Positions 43,778-52,357 of a stretch of DNA of 64,000 bases are shown here, one piece after another (positions within the stretch are counted from its first letter, which is position 1; the number at the start of each line of letters is the position of its first letter). The position numbers and the translations under genes are program-made. The stretch lies in assembly GCA_036397995.1 (NCBI GenBank), contig DASWHX010000046.1, positions 19,668-83,667 on the forward strand, in the 5' to 3' direction. Below the pieces are notes generated by a model. That model saw only the letters and a list, made by a program, of their open reading frames with translations, was not told the DNA's origin and searched no databases. The stretch comes from DASWHX01 sp036397995 (GTDB lineage Bacteria; Bacteroidota; Bacteroidia; Cytophagales; Cyclobacteriaceae).

Positions 43778-44842
43778 CTACTTCGACTCTTTTTTGGAAT
43801 TGATTGCGGTCTGAATCCTGATGGATTCCTCGTGAATAACTTTATACAACTCCTCAATAAATCTTGGGCTTAACCCCAAAACTTTTGCCCACTCAGGCCT
43901 GGATTTTAGAATTTCCTTCCAACGTTCAAGTTGAAAGACGGCCACATTATTTTCTTTTTTGTAGTCACCTATTTGCTCAACTAATTTCATTCTTGTTGAA
44001 AGAGCTTCTATGAGGTCCCGGTCTGCTATATTTATCTTTTCCCTTAACTCTTCGAGAAGATCAAGAAACAGTGGATCTGTAAAGTTTTCAGAACGTATTT
44101 CAAGTCTGTTCAATAGTTCACCAAGACTTGTGGGCGTTATTTGTTGTTCCGAATCGCTAAGCGCCGTTTCCGGGTCAGGGTGCACTTCTACCATCAAGCC
44201 ATCATAATTAAGATCCATACTTTTTTGAGCAATTTCTAAAATCATACTTCTCTTTCCCGCTATATGACTGGGATCGCATATGAGAGGCAAATCCGGCCTT
44301 ATTCTTCGCAATTCAAGAGGTATTTGCCAAAGTGGAATGTTCCTGAATCTGCTGGGTTGAAAACTTGAAAAACCCCTGTGAACCGCGGCAACGTCTTTGG
44401 TTTTCTTCTCTATTCTCTCTATGGATCCCAGCCATAAACCTAAGTCGGGATTGATAGGATTTTTTATCAGGACAGGCCTTTGAATTCCTGATAAGGCCTC
44501 GGCGATTTCCTGAACCACAAAAGGGTTTACTGAAGTCCGGGCCCCAATCCAAAACACATCGATTTCATATTTTAAAGCCTGTTCAACATGATAAGGATTT
44601 GCGATTTCCGTTGTCACCTTAATCTCAAATTCGTTGCGAATTTTGCCCAGCCATTCAAGCGCCAGAACTCCAAGGCCTTCAAATGTATCCGGTCTTGAGC
44701 GGGGTTTCCATGAACCTGCTCTTAACAAAGGAATGTTCATTTCCTTTAACGCTCCTGCCACAAGCGCTAATTGCTCATAGCTTTCTACGCTGCATGGACC
44801 TGCGATAATAAAAGGTTTTTCTTTCCTGAAAAATGATTCCAA
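43778..44842 (-). CDS. Bifunctional DAHP synthase / type II chorismate mutase
   Basis: A 354-residue fusion. Residues about 1-262 are a type I-beta (KDPS-like) DAHP synthase: IAGPCSVES, AGSWKPRSRPDTFEGLG, TEIANPYHVEQAL, PVLIKNPINPDLGLW and CDPSHIAGKRSMI. Residues about 265-354 are an AroQ-type chorismate mutase helix bundle (LREKINIADRDLIEALSTRM, then VEQIGDYKKENNVAV). It therefore makes the first shikimate intermediate and acts on the final one, and in relatives the mutase domain gives feedback inhibition. It heads the aro run. Confidence 0.95.
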   Translation of the reverse strand: MESFFRKEKPFIIAGPCSVESYEQLALVAGALKEMNIPLLRAGSWKPRSRPDTFEGLGVLALEWLGKIRNEFEIKVTTEIANPYHVEQALKYEIDVFWIGARTSVNPFVVQEIAEALSGIQRPVLIKNPINPDLGLWLGSIERIEKKTKDVAAVHRGFSSFQPSRFRNIPLWQIPLELRRIRPDLPLICDPSHIAGKRSMILEIAQKSMDLNYDGLMVEVHPDPETALSDSEQQITPTSLGELLNRLEIRSENFTDPLFLDLLEELREKINIADRDLIEALSTRMKLVEQIGDYKKENNVAVFQLERWKEILKSRPEWAKVLGLSPRFIEELYKVIHEESIRIQTAINSKKESK

Positions 44843-44914
44843 AATGATGAATGTTAACTAAAAACTAAGTTAGTTTTGGGAGATCGTACCTCCTAATTAA
44901 TAAGTAGATTCTTT

Positions 44915-44922
44915 TATATTTG
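44915..44922 (+). promoter_or_regulatory. Candidate -7 element for proline dehydrogenase
   Basis: TATATTTG (44915-44922) is an exact TAnnTTTG match, 22 bases before the ATG at 44944. No good TTTG is found at the expected distance upstream. It also argues against a start codon at the overlapping TTG at 44920. Confidence 0.5.
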
Positions 44923-44943
44923 CGCGATTCAAAACCCGGGTTG

Positions 44944-46125
44944 ATGGACTTAAAAACTTATGTAGATTTCGATAACACCGAGGTTGCTTTTTCTTCAAAA
45001 TCAAACCGAAAACTTTTTAAAGCCAGGCTTTTGTTTTGGGTTGTAAATCATCCCTTTCTGGCAGCAATTTCAACAGGCTTGGTCAGAGTCGTTATTTTTT
45101 TCGGACTGCCTGTAAATTGGATTATTAAGCCTACCGTTTTCGAACATTTCTGTGGTGGTGAAACCATTAAAGAGAGTGAAGGGTCAATTGCAGAATTGGC
45201 ATCATTCAATATTAAGACAATCCTGGATTACTCTGTGGAAGGCGAGGACTCTGAAGAGGATTTTGAAACAACCAAAAGAGAGACTTTAAGAACCATTGAA
45301 AAGGCTGCCCAAAATTCAAACATGGCTTTTTGTGTTTTCAAACCCACCGGTTTAGCCAGTCAGATAATTATGGAAAAAGTTCAGCTCAGGAAAAATCTAA
45401 CTGATGAAGAAGGAAGAAACTGGCAAAAAGCCGCCGAAAGATTTGATGCAATTTGCAATGCAGCGTCTGAAATGAAGATTCCAATATTAATTGATGCTGA
45501 AGACAGCTGGATTCAGGATCCCATTGATAAGCTAGCCATGGATTTGATGAGAAAGTATAACAGGGAGACTGCTATTGTATTCAACACTTATCAACTTTAT
45601 AAGAAGAATGCGTTGCAGGATCTAAAAAGAGATTGTGAAAGAGCCAGAACTGAAAAATTTTTTCTGGGTGCGAAGCTGGTTCGCGGTGCTTACATGGAAA
45701 AAGAAAGAGAAAGAGCTGAAGAAAAAGGGTATCCTGATCCAATAAACGAATCAAAAGAAGATACGGACAGGGATTATAATGCTGCGTTAGAATTTTGCAT
45801 TGAAAATATTGGGCAATTATACTTGTTTTCAGGTTCTCATAATGAATACTCAAATTATTACCTGACCCTTTTAATGGAAAAACAAGGATTGGCGAAGAAT
45901 GACAAACGGATTTTTTTCGGCCAATTGTATGGTATGGGGGATCATATTTCTTTCAATTTAGCGGCCGCAGGTTATAATGTGGCAAAATATGTCCCCTTTG
46001 GGCCTGTCAAGTCAGTTATGCCCTATCTTTTCCGTAGAGCGGAGGAAAATACTTCCGTGAAAGGTCAGAGTTCCCGTGAACTTACCTTAATCCGTAAAGA
46101 AACACTTCGACGGAAGTCCGGATAG
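44944..46125 (+). CDS. Proline dehydrogenase
   Basis: A FAD-dependent monofunctional PRODH that oxidises proline to pyrroline-5-carboxylate. Starting at the ATG at 44944 it has 393 residues; the open frame goes back to a TTG at 44920, but that lies in the promoter. Conserved parts are FKPTGLASQIIMEK, ILIDAEDSWIQDPID, GAKLVRGAYMEKERERA and the C-terminal signature GQLYGMGDHISFNLAAAGYN with PFGPVKSVMPYLFRRAEENT. There is a hydrophobic segment near residues 38-65, as in other members of the phylum. The P5C dehydrogenase partner is not nearby. Confidence 0.94.
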   Translation: MDLKTYVDFDNTEVAFSSKSNRKLFKARLLFWVVNHPFLAAISTGLVRVVIFFGLPVNWIIKPTVFEHFCGGETIKESEGSIAELASFNIKTILDYSVEGEDSEEDFETTKRETLRTIEKAAQNSNMAFCVFKPTGLASQIIMEKVQLRKNLTDEEGRNWQKAAERFDAICNAASEMKIPILIDAEDSWIQDPIDKLAMDLMRKYNRETAIVFNTYQLYKKNALQDLKRDCERARTEKFFLGAKLVRGAYMEKERERAEEKGYPDPINESKEDTDRDYNAALEFCIENIGQLYLFSGSHNEYSNYYLTLLMEKQGLAKNDKRIFFGQLYGMGDHISFNLAAAGYNVAKYVPFGPVKSVMPYLFRRAEENTSVKGQSSRELTLIRKETLRRKSG

Positions 46126-46146
46126 GGCATTTTGGGGCAAAAGTAA

Positions 46147-46154
46147 TAACTTTG
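46147..46154 (+). promoter_or_regulatory. Candidate -7 element for lysS
   Basis: TAACTTTG (46147-46154), identical to the rpsH element, is followed by CAGTCA, very close to the sequence after the rplC promoter. It lies 17 bases before the lysS ATG. An upstream TTTG (46131) is too close, so the -33 part is not clear. Confidence 0.55.
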
Positions 46155-46170
46155 CAGTCAATTTTTAAGC

Positions 46171-47901
46171 ATGGAATTAAGCGAACAGGAATTAATCAGA
46201 CGACAGGCTAAAGCTGAATTGGAAAAGTTGGGAATAAATCCTTACCCACCTGAGGAATATCCGGTCACCACCACTTCCGGAGAGGTAACCAGCGGATTTG
46301 AGGCGAATCCCGAAGCCTTTAAAGATCTAAGTATAGCCGGCCGAATCATGAGTCGGCGAATTATGGGGTCGGCGTCTTTTTTTGAGATTCAGGATTCATC
46401 CGGTAGAATTCAGGCTTATGTTAGAAGAGATGATATATGCCCAAATGATGATAAAACTTTTTATAACACGGTATTCAAAAAACTCCTGGACATTGGAGAC
46501 ATTGTTGGAATTCATGGATTTGCTTTCAAAACGCAAACCGGTGAATTAACGATTCACGTAAGTGAACTCAAGATTCTCAGCAAGTCTTTGCGCCCGCTGC
46601 CAATTGTTAAAGAAACGGTAGAGGTTGATGGAAGCATAAAAGTGCACGACGCATTTAAAGATCCGGAGGCAAGATACAGGCAGCGATATGTTGATTTAAT
46701 CGTAAATCCGCAAGTTCGGGAAGTATTCAGGAAGCGAACCCGGCTTATGAATTCCATGCGGAGGTTTCTTGATGAAAAAGGATATCTTGAAGTTGAAACT
46801 CCCGTCCTCCAGCCCTTATATGGCGGGGCAGCTGCCCGACCCTTCAAGACTCATCACAATGCCCTCGATTCAACTTTGTATTTGAGAATTGCCAATGAAT
46901 TGTATCTAAAACGCCTGATTGTCGGCGGATATGACGGCGTCTATGAGTTCTCCAAAGATTTTCGCAATGAAGGTATGGATAGATTCCATAATCCTGAATT
47001 CACCCAGATCGAATTGTATGTTGCCTATAAGGATTACAATTGGATGATGGAATTGGTAGAAGCGATGATTGAAAAAGTTGCCTTGGATCTACACGGCACT
47101 ACAGTGGTAACAGTTGGTGATAATAAAATTGATTTCAGGAAACCCTGGAAAAGATACTCCATGTTTGAAGCGATTCAGCATTTTACAGGCGTCGACATAT
47201 CTAAAATGGATGAACTTGAATTAAGAAAGACAGCTAAGGAAATGGGTATTGAAGTTGAAGCCACAATGGGCAAAGGGAAAATTATTGATGAGATTTTTGG
47301 TGAGAAATGTGAACCCAAACTAATACAACCTACCTACATAACAGATTATCCGCTTGAAATGTCACCGCTTGCAAAAAAGCACAGATCGGTTGATGGGCTG
47401 GTAGAAAGATTTGAAGCAATCGCTAACGGAAAGGAAATATGCAACGCGTTTTCCGAATTGAATGATCCGATAGATCAGCGTCAACGTTTTGAAATGCAGT
47501 TAGAGCTGGGCTTAAGGGGGGATGAGGAAGCTATGATGATGGATGAAGACTATATAAGAGCGCTGGAATATGGAATGCCCCCAACCGCAGGGTTAGGAGT
47601 TGGTATTGACCGTCTAACCATGATGATGACCAATTCTCACTCTATCCAGGATGTTTTATTTTTCCCGCAAATGAAACCTGAGAAAAAACCCGGGGTTTCC
47701 AACGATGCCGAGCTCGAACAACTGGGAATAAATGCCGGACTGATTCCCGCAATCCGCAAATTAGGCATTAATACTATTCAGCAAATAAAATCTTCCAATC
47801 CAAACAAATTATTTAATGATGTTTGCGGAACGCGGAAGAAAATGAAATTAGATGTTGCCAACCCCACTTTAGAGGAAGTAAAAAAATGGATAGAAAGTTG
47901 A
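46171..47901 (+). CDS. lysS: Lysyl-tRNA synthetase, class II, with C-terminal extension
   Basis: A 576-residue class II enzyme: an OB-fold anticodon-binding domain (about 55-165, IAGRIMSRRIMGSASFFEI) and a catalytic domain with motif 2 (FRNEGMDRFHNPEFTQIELY) and motif 3 (GLGVGIDRLTMMMTN). After the usual end at VLFFPQMKPE, about 65 more residues form a helical domain (LGINAGLIPAIRKLGINTIQ) that looks like a helix-hairpin-helix unit. I know this tail from Bacteroidota LysS. The stop is immediately followed by the opposing LptD stop with no gap. Confidence 0.96.
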   Translation: MELSEQELIRRQAKAELEKLGINPYPPEEYPVTTTSGEVTSGFEANPEAFKDLSIAGRIMSRRIMGSASFFEIQDSSGRIQAYVRRDDICPNDDKTFYNTVFKKLLDIGDIVGIHGFAFKTQTGELTIHVSELKILSKSLRPLPIVKETVEVDGSIKVHDAFKDPEARYRQRYVDLIVNPQVREVFRKRTRLMNSMRRFLDEKGYLEVETPVLQPLYGGAAARPFKTHHNALDSTLYLRIANELYLKRLIVGGYDGVYEFSKDFRNEGMDRFHNPEFTQIELYVAYKDYNWMMELVEAMIEKVALDLHGTTVVTVGDNKIDFRKPWKRYSMFEAIQHFTGVDISKMDELELRKTAKEMGIEVEATMGKGKIIDEIFGEKCEPKLIQPTYITDYPLEMSPLAKKHRSVDGLVERFEAIANGKEICNAFSELNDPIDQRQRFEMQLELGLRGDEEAMMMDEDYIRALEYGMPPTAGLGVGIDRLTMMMTNSHSIQDVLFFPQMKPEKKPGVSNDAELEQLGINAGLIPAIRKLGINTIQQIKSSNPNKLFNDVCGTRKKMKLDVANPTLEEVKKWIES

Positions 47902-50478
47902 TTACCTGTCAAAGAAGCTTCGCCGTCTGTTGATTTTTAGATCCTGAAGCATGGAGGATTTAACTCTGATTGTAAAATCGTAAGATTCAAATCTGCCAAA
48001 AGGTGTCCATGTAAAAAGCATTTCCCAGCAGTGCAGGTTTCGCGTTAAAGAGAATTGAGTTTGAGTGAACTCCTTACTTTCAAAATCGTATCCCGATGTA
48101 AATGTTATCATGGTGTTTTGAGTAATCCGCAAATCACCATTAAATGATAATGATTGAGTGATATTCGGATCTGCTAACCCTATTTTGCTTCGAGTAAGAC
48201 TGTAATTGGCACTCAGATTCCATGGCAAATCGAAATCAACATACAGATTTGGATTGTTTAGCATAAACTCTTTCTCCGCGTCACCGGCCTTGGATTTTTC
48301 TATTTTTTCCTTGGTTGAAAAAGTGGCGGGATTCAGGCTTGAGCTCAGGCCAATGGTTAATGAACTTAGTTGTCCGATTCCCTTTCCGTGCTCCCAGGTA
48401 TACTCATCTAATTTTACCTGATTACCCGCATCGTCTTCTCTGTACACATAAGGATCTATTGAACCATTGATAGAGGCATTTAACTTGCCTCCGAAAAGAC
48501 TTGTTGCAGTGGAGATGGAGATATTACTTAATCGATACCGCTCCGCGAGGAAATTATATCCTGAACTCACGGATAAATTATTAAGCAAGGTAACTTTTTT
48601 TGTTTTTTGCAAAGAATCACTTTTATCCAGCACTTTAGCTTCCAGGTTATTTCCCAGGCTGAACCCTATACTTCCGTTTCGTCCGGTTCCTGGTACTCCA
48701 TAAATTGCGGACTCGAACCTGTTAGCATATTTCAGGTTTCCATTTGCATCATCATACTGTTCATAATAACCGAATTTTTGCTTACCGAAATCAGGCCGGT
48801 AGGAAACAGAAACCGTGGGAATTAATGTATGCCTTATCGCTCTCAAATATCCTTTCTTAAACAACAACGTTCCATACAAACGCGTGGTCATGGATGCATT
48901 TGTGGAGTAATCATATACTCTGTAAAAACCAGATGAAGTGTCTGATTTGACCTTGGTTTGCCCATCGTCCACATAATCAAATCTTTCAAAATACCATCTT
49001 TCCGTGTAATTGAAACTGGGGGTAAGTGTAAAGAATTTAAACAAACTCATGCTGGTGGATATGGGAATGGAATGGCTCAGCCCTCTTTTAGCGGCACCAA
49101 ACAAGTCTCCCATGTTTTCAAAGTTGAAGGCAGAGACACTGTCTCTTGAAATTCTGTTGTTCAATTGGTTTCTGCCGGAAAGGGTATACCTGAATTTAAT
49201 TCGTTCAATAACATTCCGGGGACTTTGATTTCGTTTTCTAAATGGAAATTGGTCCTGCATGTTTACACTCAAATCGGGAAGTAAAAAGGTTACCTCCTTT
49301 GTTGTAAGGTTTTGAGTAAATCTACTATTCAATCCCATACTGAAGGGAGTCCCGGTAAATGACTTGGTATAAGAGATGGAAGAGTTGAGGGTTCTGTTGA
49401 TGTTGTCTTCAATTTGCAAGGCATTGTTTTGATTAAATGTGTTTGTTGCAGCATTTATGTTGATTGAGAATCTACTTGAACCATAATTTTGGGGTGTATG
49501 AGACCAATTAATTCTAAAGTCTTTAGATACTGCTTCACGTCCTTCCTCGCCCAATTTCGTAGAAGTGTAATTCCACCTTAAGCTGCCGGTATATTTGTAT
49601 CTTTTCTTATAGGTTGATGAACCATTAATCCCATAGCTGCCGGTGGTATAGGCGTCTCCGGTAACCGCGAAGTTCACATAATCATTGATAGCCCAAAAGA
49701 AACCGCCATTACGGACAAAAAATCCTCGGCGTACTTCTTCGCCATAAGTAGGAAATATAACACCGGAAGCCCTTTGATCAGGCGCCGGAAACATTCCAAA
49801 CGGAAAACCTATTGGTGTGGGAACATCATTAATATTGAGATTAAACGGACCTGCCACAACTTTTTCCGATGGGACAACAATTAACCTTCGTGCCTGAATG
49901 TAATAATGGGGATGTTCAAGGTTGCATGTTGTATACTTTGCATTTCTAATATAAAGGTGATCCAGTTCATCTTTTTTCACTTCATCTCCATGCATAAAAC
50001 CCTCACTTTCTTCGGTAACCACTCCGGATATGTAAGCACGTTTCGATTTGAAATTATATTTGATGCCTGTAGTTTCATACCTCGATTCACCTTCCTGAAA
50101 AACCGGCTTGCCAATCATTTTTCCTGTTGAATCAATAACCGGATTTGCTATTAACAGGTTATCGTTATAATCCACCTCAATTCTCTCACCGGTGAGTACT
50201 ATTTCGCCATACTCAATCCTTGCATTTCCATATAAATAAACATGCTTGGCGTCAACACTGAATCGAATGGAATCCACCGCGAAATATTTAACAGTTGTTT
50301 CAATATCTCCCTTTCGGACTACAGAATCTGCGCTAATAGAGTCATTAGGAGCATTTAGAGAGCTTTGGAGGGTATCAGCCTGATTCAGAATCGGTTTTTG
50401 GACAGGAATTTGTGCAAACCCTGTAAAACTGAATAGAAAAAATAGCAGGAAAGAAAAAGAAGTTCTTAAAATATACAC
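47902..50478 (-). CDS. LptD-like outer-membrane LPS assembly protein
   Basis: 858 residues. Signal peptide (FSFLLFFLFSFTGFAQ), then an OstA/LptA-like jellyroll domain (about 60-190, YFAVDSIRFSVDAKHVYLYG and LTGERIEVDYNDN), then a long beta-barrel with many aromatic-ended strands. The motif PTPIGFPFGMFPAPDQRASG at the jellyroll-barrel junction is characteristic of LptD. It inserts lipopolysaccharide into the outer leaflet. Bacteroidota versions are divergent, so I give the function but no gene symbol. It is divergent from the amidase gene. Confidence 0.88.
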   Translation of the reverse strand: MYILRTSFSFLLFFLFSFTGFAQIPVQKPILNQADTLQSSLNAPNDSISADSVVRKGDIETTVKYFAVDSIRFSVDAKHVYLYGNARIEYGEIVLTGERIEVDYNDNLLIANPVIDSTGKMIGKPVFQEGESRYETTGIKYNFKSKRAYISGVVTEESEGFMHGDEVKKDELDHLYIRNAKYTTCNLEHPHYYIQARRLIVVPSEKVVAGPFNLNINDVPTPIGFPFGMFPAPDQRASGVIFPTYGEEVRRGFFVRNGGFFWAINDYVNFAVTGDAYTTGSYGINGSSTYKKRYKYTGSLRWNYTSTKLGEEGREAVSKDFRINWSHTPQNYGSSRFSININAATNTFNQNNALQIEDNINRTLNSSISYTKSFTGTPFSMGLNSRFTQNLTTKEVTFLLPDLSVNMQDQFPFRKRNQSPRNVIERIKFRYTLSGRNQLNNRISRDSVSAFNFENMGDLFGAAKRGLSHSIPISTSMSLFKFFTLTPSFNYTERWYFERFDYVDDGQTKVKSDTSSGFYRVYDYSTNASMTTRLYGTLLFKKGYLRAIRHTLIPTVSVSYRPDFGKQKFGYYEQYDDANGNLKYANRFESAIYGVPGTGRNGSIGFSLGNNLEAKVLDKSDSLQKTKKVTLLNNLSVSSGYNFLAERYRLSNISISTATSLFGGKLNASINGSIDPYVYREDDAGNQVKLDEYTWEHGKGIGQLSSLTIGLSSSLNPATFSTKEKIEKSKAGDAEKEFMLNNPNLYVDFDLPWNLSANYSLTRSKIGLADPNITQSLSFNGDLRITQNTMITFTSGYDFESKEFTQTQFSLTRNLHCWEMLFTWTPFGRFESYDFTIRVKSSMLQDLKINRRRSFFDR

Positions 50479-50507
50479 CCGTCTTTTCAGTTTTTAACAA
50501 AAATTTA

Positions 50508-50524
50508 CAACTTTGTGTAAAGTT
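50508..50524. promoter_or_regulatory. Divergent promoter region between lptD-like and amidase genes
   Basis: AACTTT (50509-50514) and AAAGTT (50519-50524) form an inverted repeat around GTGT. Read to the right it gives CAACTTTG, and to the left TAACTTTA; each matches 7 of 8 positions of TAnnTTTG. The rightward one has TTTT 20 bases upstream. The two genes may thus share one symmetric -7 region. Confidence 0.4.
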
Positions 50525-50553
50525 ATTTCAATAACGATAAACATGGGAATATT

Positions 50554-51333
50554 GTGAAGAATATTACCGTAATTTCAATACTCTCCGCAATAATCTTGCT
50601 AGGCTCGTTTACTCCACTTGAACTCAGAAAAATGAAGGTGAGCAGGATTGTAGTGGATGCAGGTCATGGAGGTCAGGATCCCGGAACTCATGGCGATTTT
50701 TCCAAAGAGAAAGATGTCGCATTGAAAATTGCCCTTAAATTTGGCAGATACGTAGAAACACTCCTGGATGAGGTGGAGGTTATTTATACCCGCAGTGATG
50801 ACCGGTTCCTGGAACTGGAACAGCGCGCTCAAATAGCGAACAAGAACGGAGCTGATTTATTTATCTCGATTCATTGCAATGCTATACCCCGGACTGAAAT
50901 ACATGGAACCGAAACATATGTTATGGGTTTGGATAAAGTCGAAGGGAATCTGATGGTGGCCAAGCGGGAAAATTCTGTAATTCTTCAGGAGGATAATTAC
51001 GAAGAAGTTTATGAGGGCTTTGATCCTAATTCACCTGAAGCCAATGCAATCTTTGCCTTATATCAGTCCGCTTATTTGGAAAGCAGCCTGAAACTCGCGT
51101 ACAAAGTGGAAACTCAGTTTAAAACGAGAGTAGGCAGATATAGCCGGGGAGTGAAGCAGGCTCCCTTTTGGGTATTATGGAGAACCTCAATGCCAAGTGT
51201 TTTGATAGAAACCGGCTATCTTACGAATCCAAATGAAGAAAAATTCTTGAATGATGAGCTAAAACAGGATTATATTGCGTCTGCAATATACCGGGCGTTC
51301 AGGGATTATAAAAAAGAGTTGGATTCAATGTAA
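50554..51333 (+). CDS. N-acetylmuramoyl-L-alanine amidase (AmiC/Amidase_3 family)
   Basis: A 259-residue periplasmic zinc amidase that cuts the amide bond between MurNAc and the stem peptide during cell separation. The start is a GTG; an upstream ATG at 50543 runs into a stop after four codons. A signal/anchor segment (ITVISILSAIILLGSF) is followed by VVDAGHGGQDPGTHG (zinc His), DLFISIHCNA (His) and VLIETGYLTNPNEEKFL (catalytic Glu). The MCE gene follows 10 bases later. Confidence 0.94.
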   Translation: MKNITVISILSAIILLGSFTPLELRKMKVSRIVVDAGHGGQDPGTHGDFSKEKDVALKIALKFGRYVETLLDEVEVIYTRSDDRFLELEQRAQIANKNGADLFISIHCNAIPRTEIHGTETYVMGLDKVEGNLMVAKRENSVILQEDNYEEVYEGFDPNSPEANAIFALYQSAYLESSLKLAYKVETQFKTRVGRYSRGVKQAPFWVLWRTSMPSVLIETGYLTNPNEEKFLNDELKQDYIASAIYRAFRDYKKELDSM

Positions 51334-51343
51334 AAGTCATTTC

Positions 51344-52300
51344 GTGAAATATAGCAAAGAAATTAAGGTTGGATTTTTTTCAGTTTTAACTATTGCCATG
51401 TTGTATTTGGGAGTGAACTATCTCAAAGGGGTAGATTTCTTTTCCAGTGTGAGCCGCTACTATGTGATGTATGACGATGTAGGGGGATTGCAGGTTTCAA
51501 ATCCGGTAAAAATAAATGGATTTACCGTTGGCCGGGTGAGTGATATAAGTATTCTGCAAGAAAAACAGAATAAGATACTGGTGGAAATCGAAATTAAAGA
51601 GGAAATAATCTTAGGAGATACAACTTTGGCTTTATTGGATGTTGAATTCCTGGGAGCAGTAAACATTATTCTGGAGGTTGGAGATATTTCAAATCCCTTA
51701 AGTTCCGGAGATACATTACGACCCAAATTGGATCAAGGCCTGGAAGATTTATTACGATCAAGTGCGCTTCCCGTTGCCGATAACCTTCAGGGAACCATTA
51801 GAAAAATTAATACATTTCTGGATGACCTTTCCGGTAATCTGGAACACCTCGGACCTGCCTTAGAAAATATTTCCGGTGCAGCCAGGAACGTAAAAACGAT
51901 CACAGCCGGTTCTAATCAGGAAAAGCTCAGCGATTTACTTGATAATCTAAATTCAACCGCGGTAGAATTGAAAGCCACAATAAAAAAGATTGATCCCCTG
52001 GTGCAGAATTTTACACAGGTCGCTGATTCCCTGAAAAGCCTTCAGATAAATGAAACCCTTGCCAAAATGAATACAACTCTTGAAGGCCTCGATCAAACCC
52101 TAACAGATATCCGCGAAGGGGATGGAACAATATCAAGATTAATTAAGGAAGATTCGCTATACGTTCAATTGAATCAAACCCTGCAAAATCTCGATAAACT
52201 GCTCATTCACTTTGATGAATTTCCGAAAGACTTTTTATCCCCCCTGGGACGCAGCAGTAAGAAAATTCAAAAACGAATAGAGAAAGAAGGAAACAATTAG
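51344..52300 (+). CDS. MCE/MlaD family protein
   Basis: A lipid-transport periplasmic protein. The open frame extends back to 51275, but the plausible start is the GTG at 51344, 10 bases after the amidase stop, giving 318 residues. One N-terminal membrane helix (GFFSVLTIAMLYLGVNYL) precedes the MCE domain (YYVMYDDVGGLQVSNPVKIN, then GFTVGRVSDI). The C-terminal half is a long helix-rich region. In known systems MCE proteins form hexamers that move phospholipids with an ABC transporter (MlaEF); those genes are not adjacent here. Confidence 0.9.
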   Translation: MKYSKEIKVGFFSVLTIAMLYLGVNYLKGVDFFSSVSRYYVMYDDVGGLQVSNPVKINGFTVGRVSDISILQEKQNKILVEIEIKEEIILGDTTLALLDVEFLGAVNIILEVGDISNPLSSGDTLRPKLDQGLEDLLRSSALPVADNLQGTIRKINTFLDDLSGNLEHLGPALENISGAARNVKTITAGSNQEKLSDLLDNLNSTAVELKATIKKIDPLVQNFTQVADSLKSLQINETLAKMNTTLEGLDQTLTDIREGDGTISRLIKEDSLYVQLNQTLQNLDKLLIHFDEFPKDFLSPLGRSSKKIQKRIEKEGNN

Positions 52301-52357
52301 TTCAAATTGTTTTTTTGATTTAATTTTCTCAATAATAAATTCACAAACCATAATTGG

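Noticed and set aside
44920..44943. TTG start for proline dehydrogenase at 44920
   Set aside because: The codon lies within a TATATTTG promoter element; the ATG at 44944 fits better.
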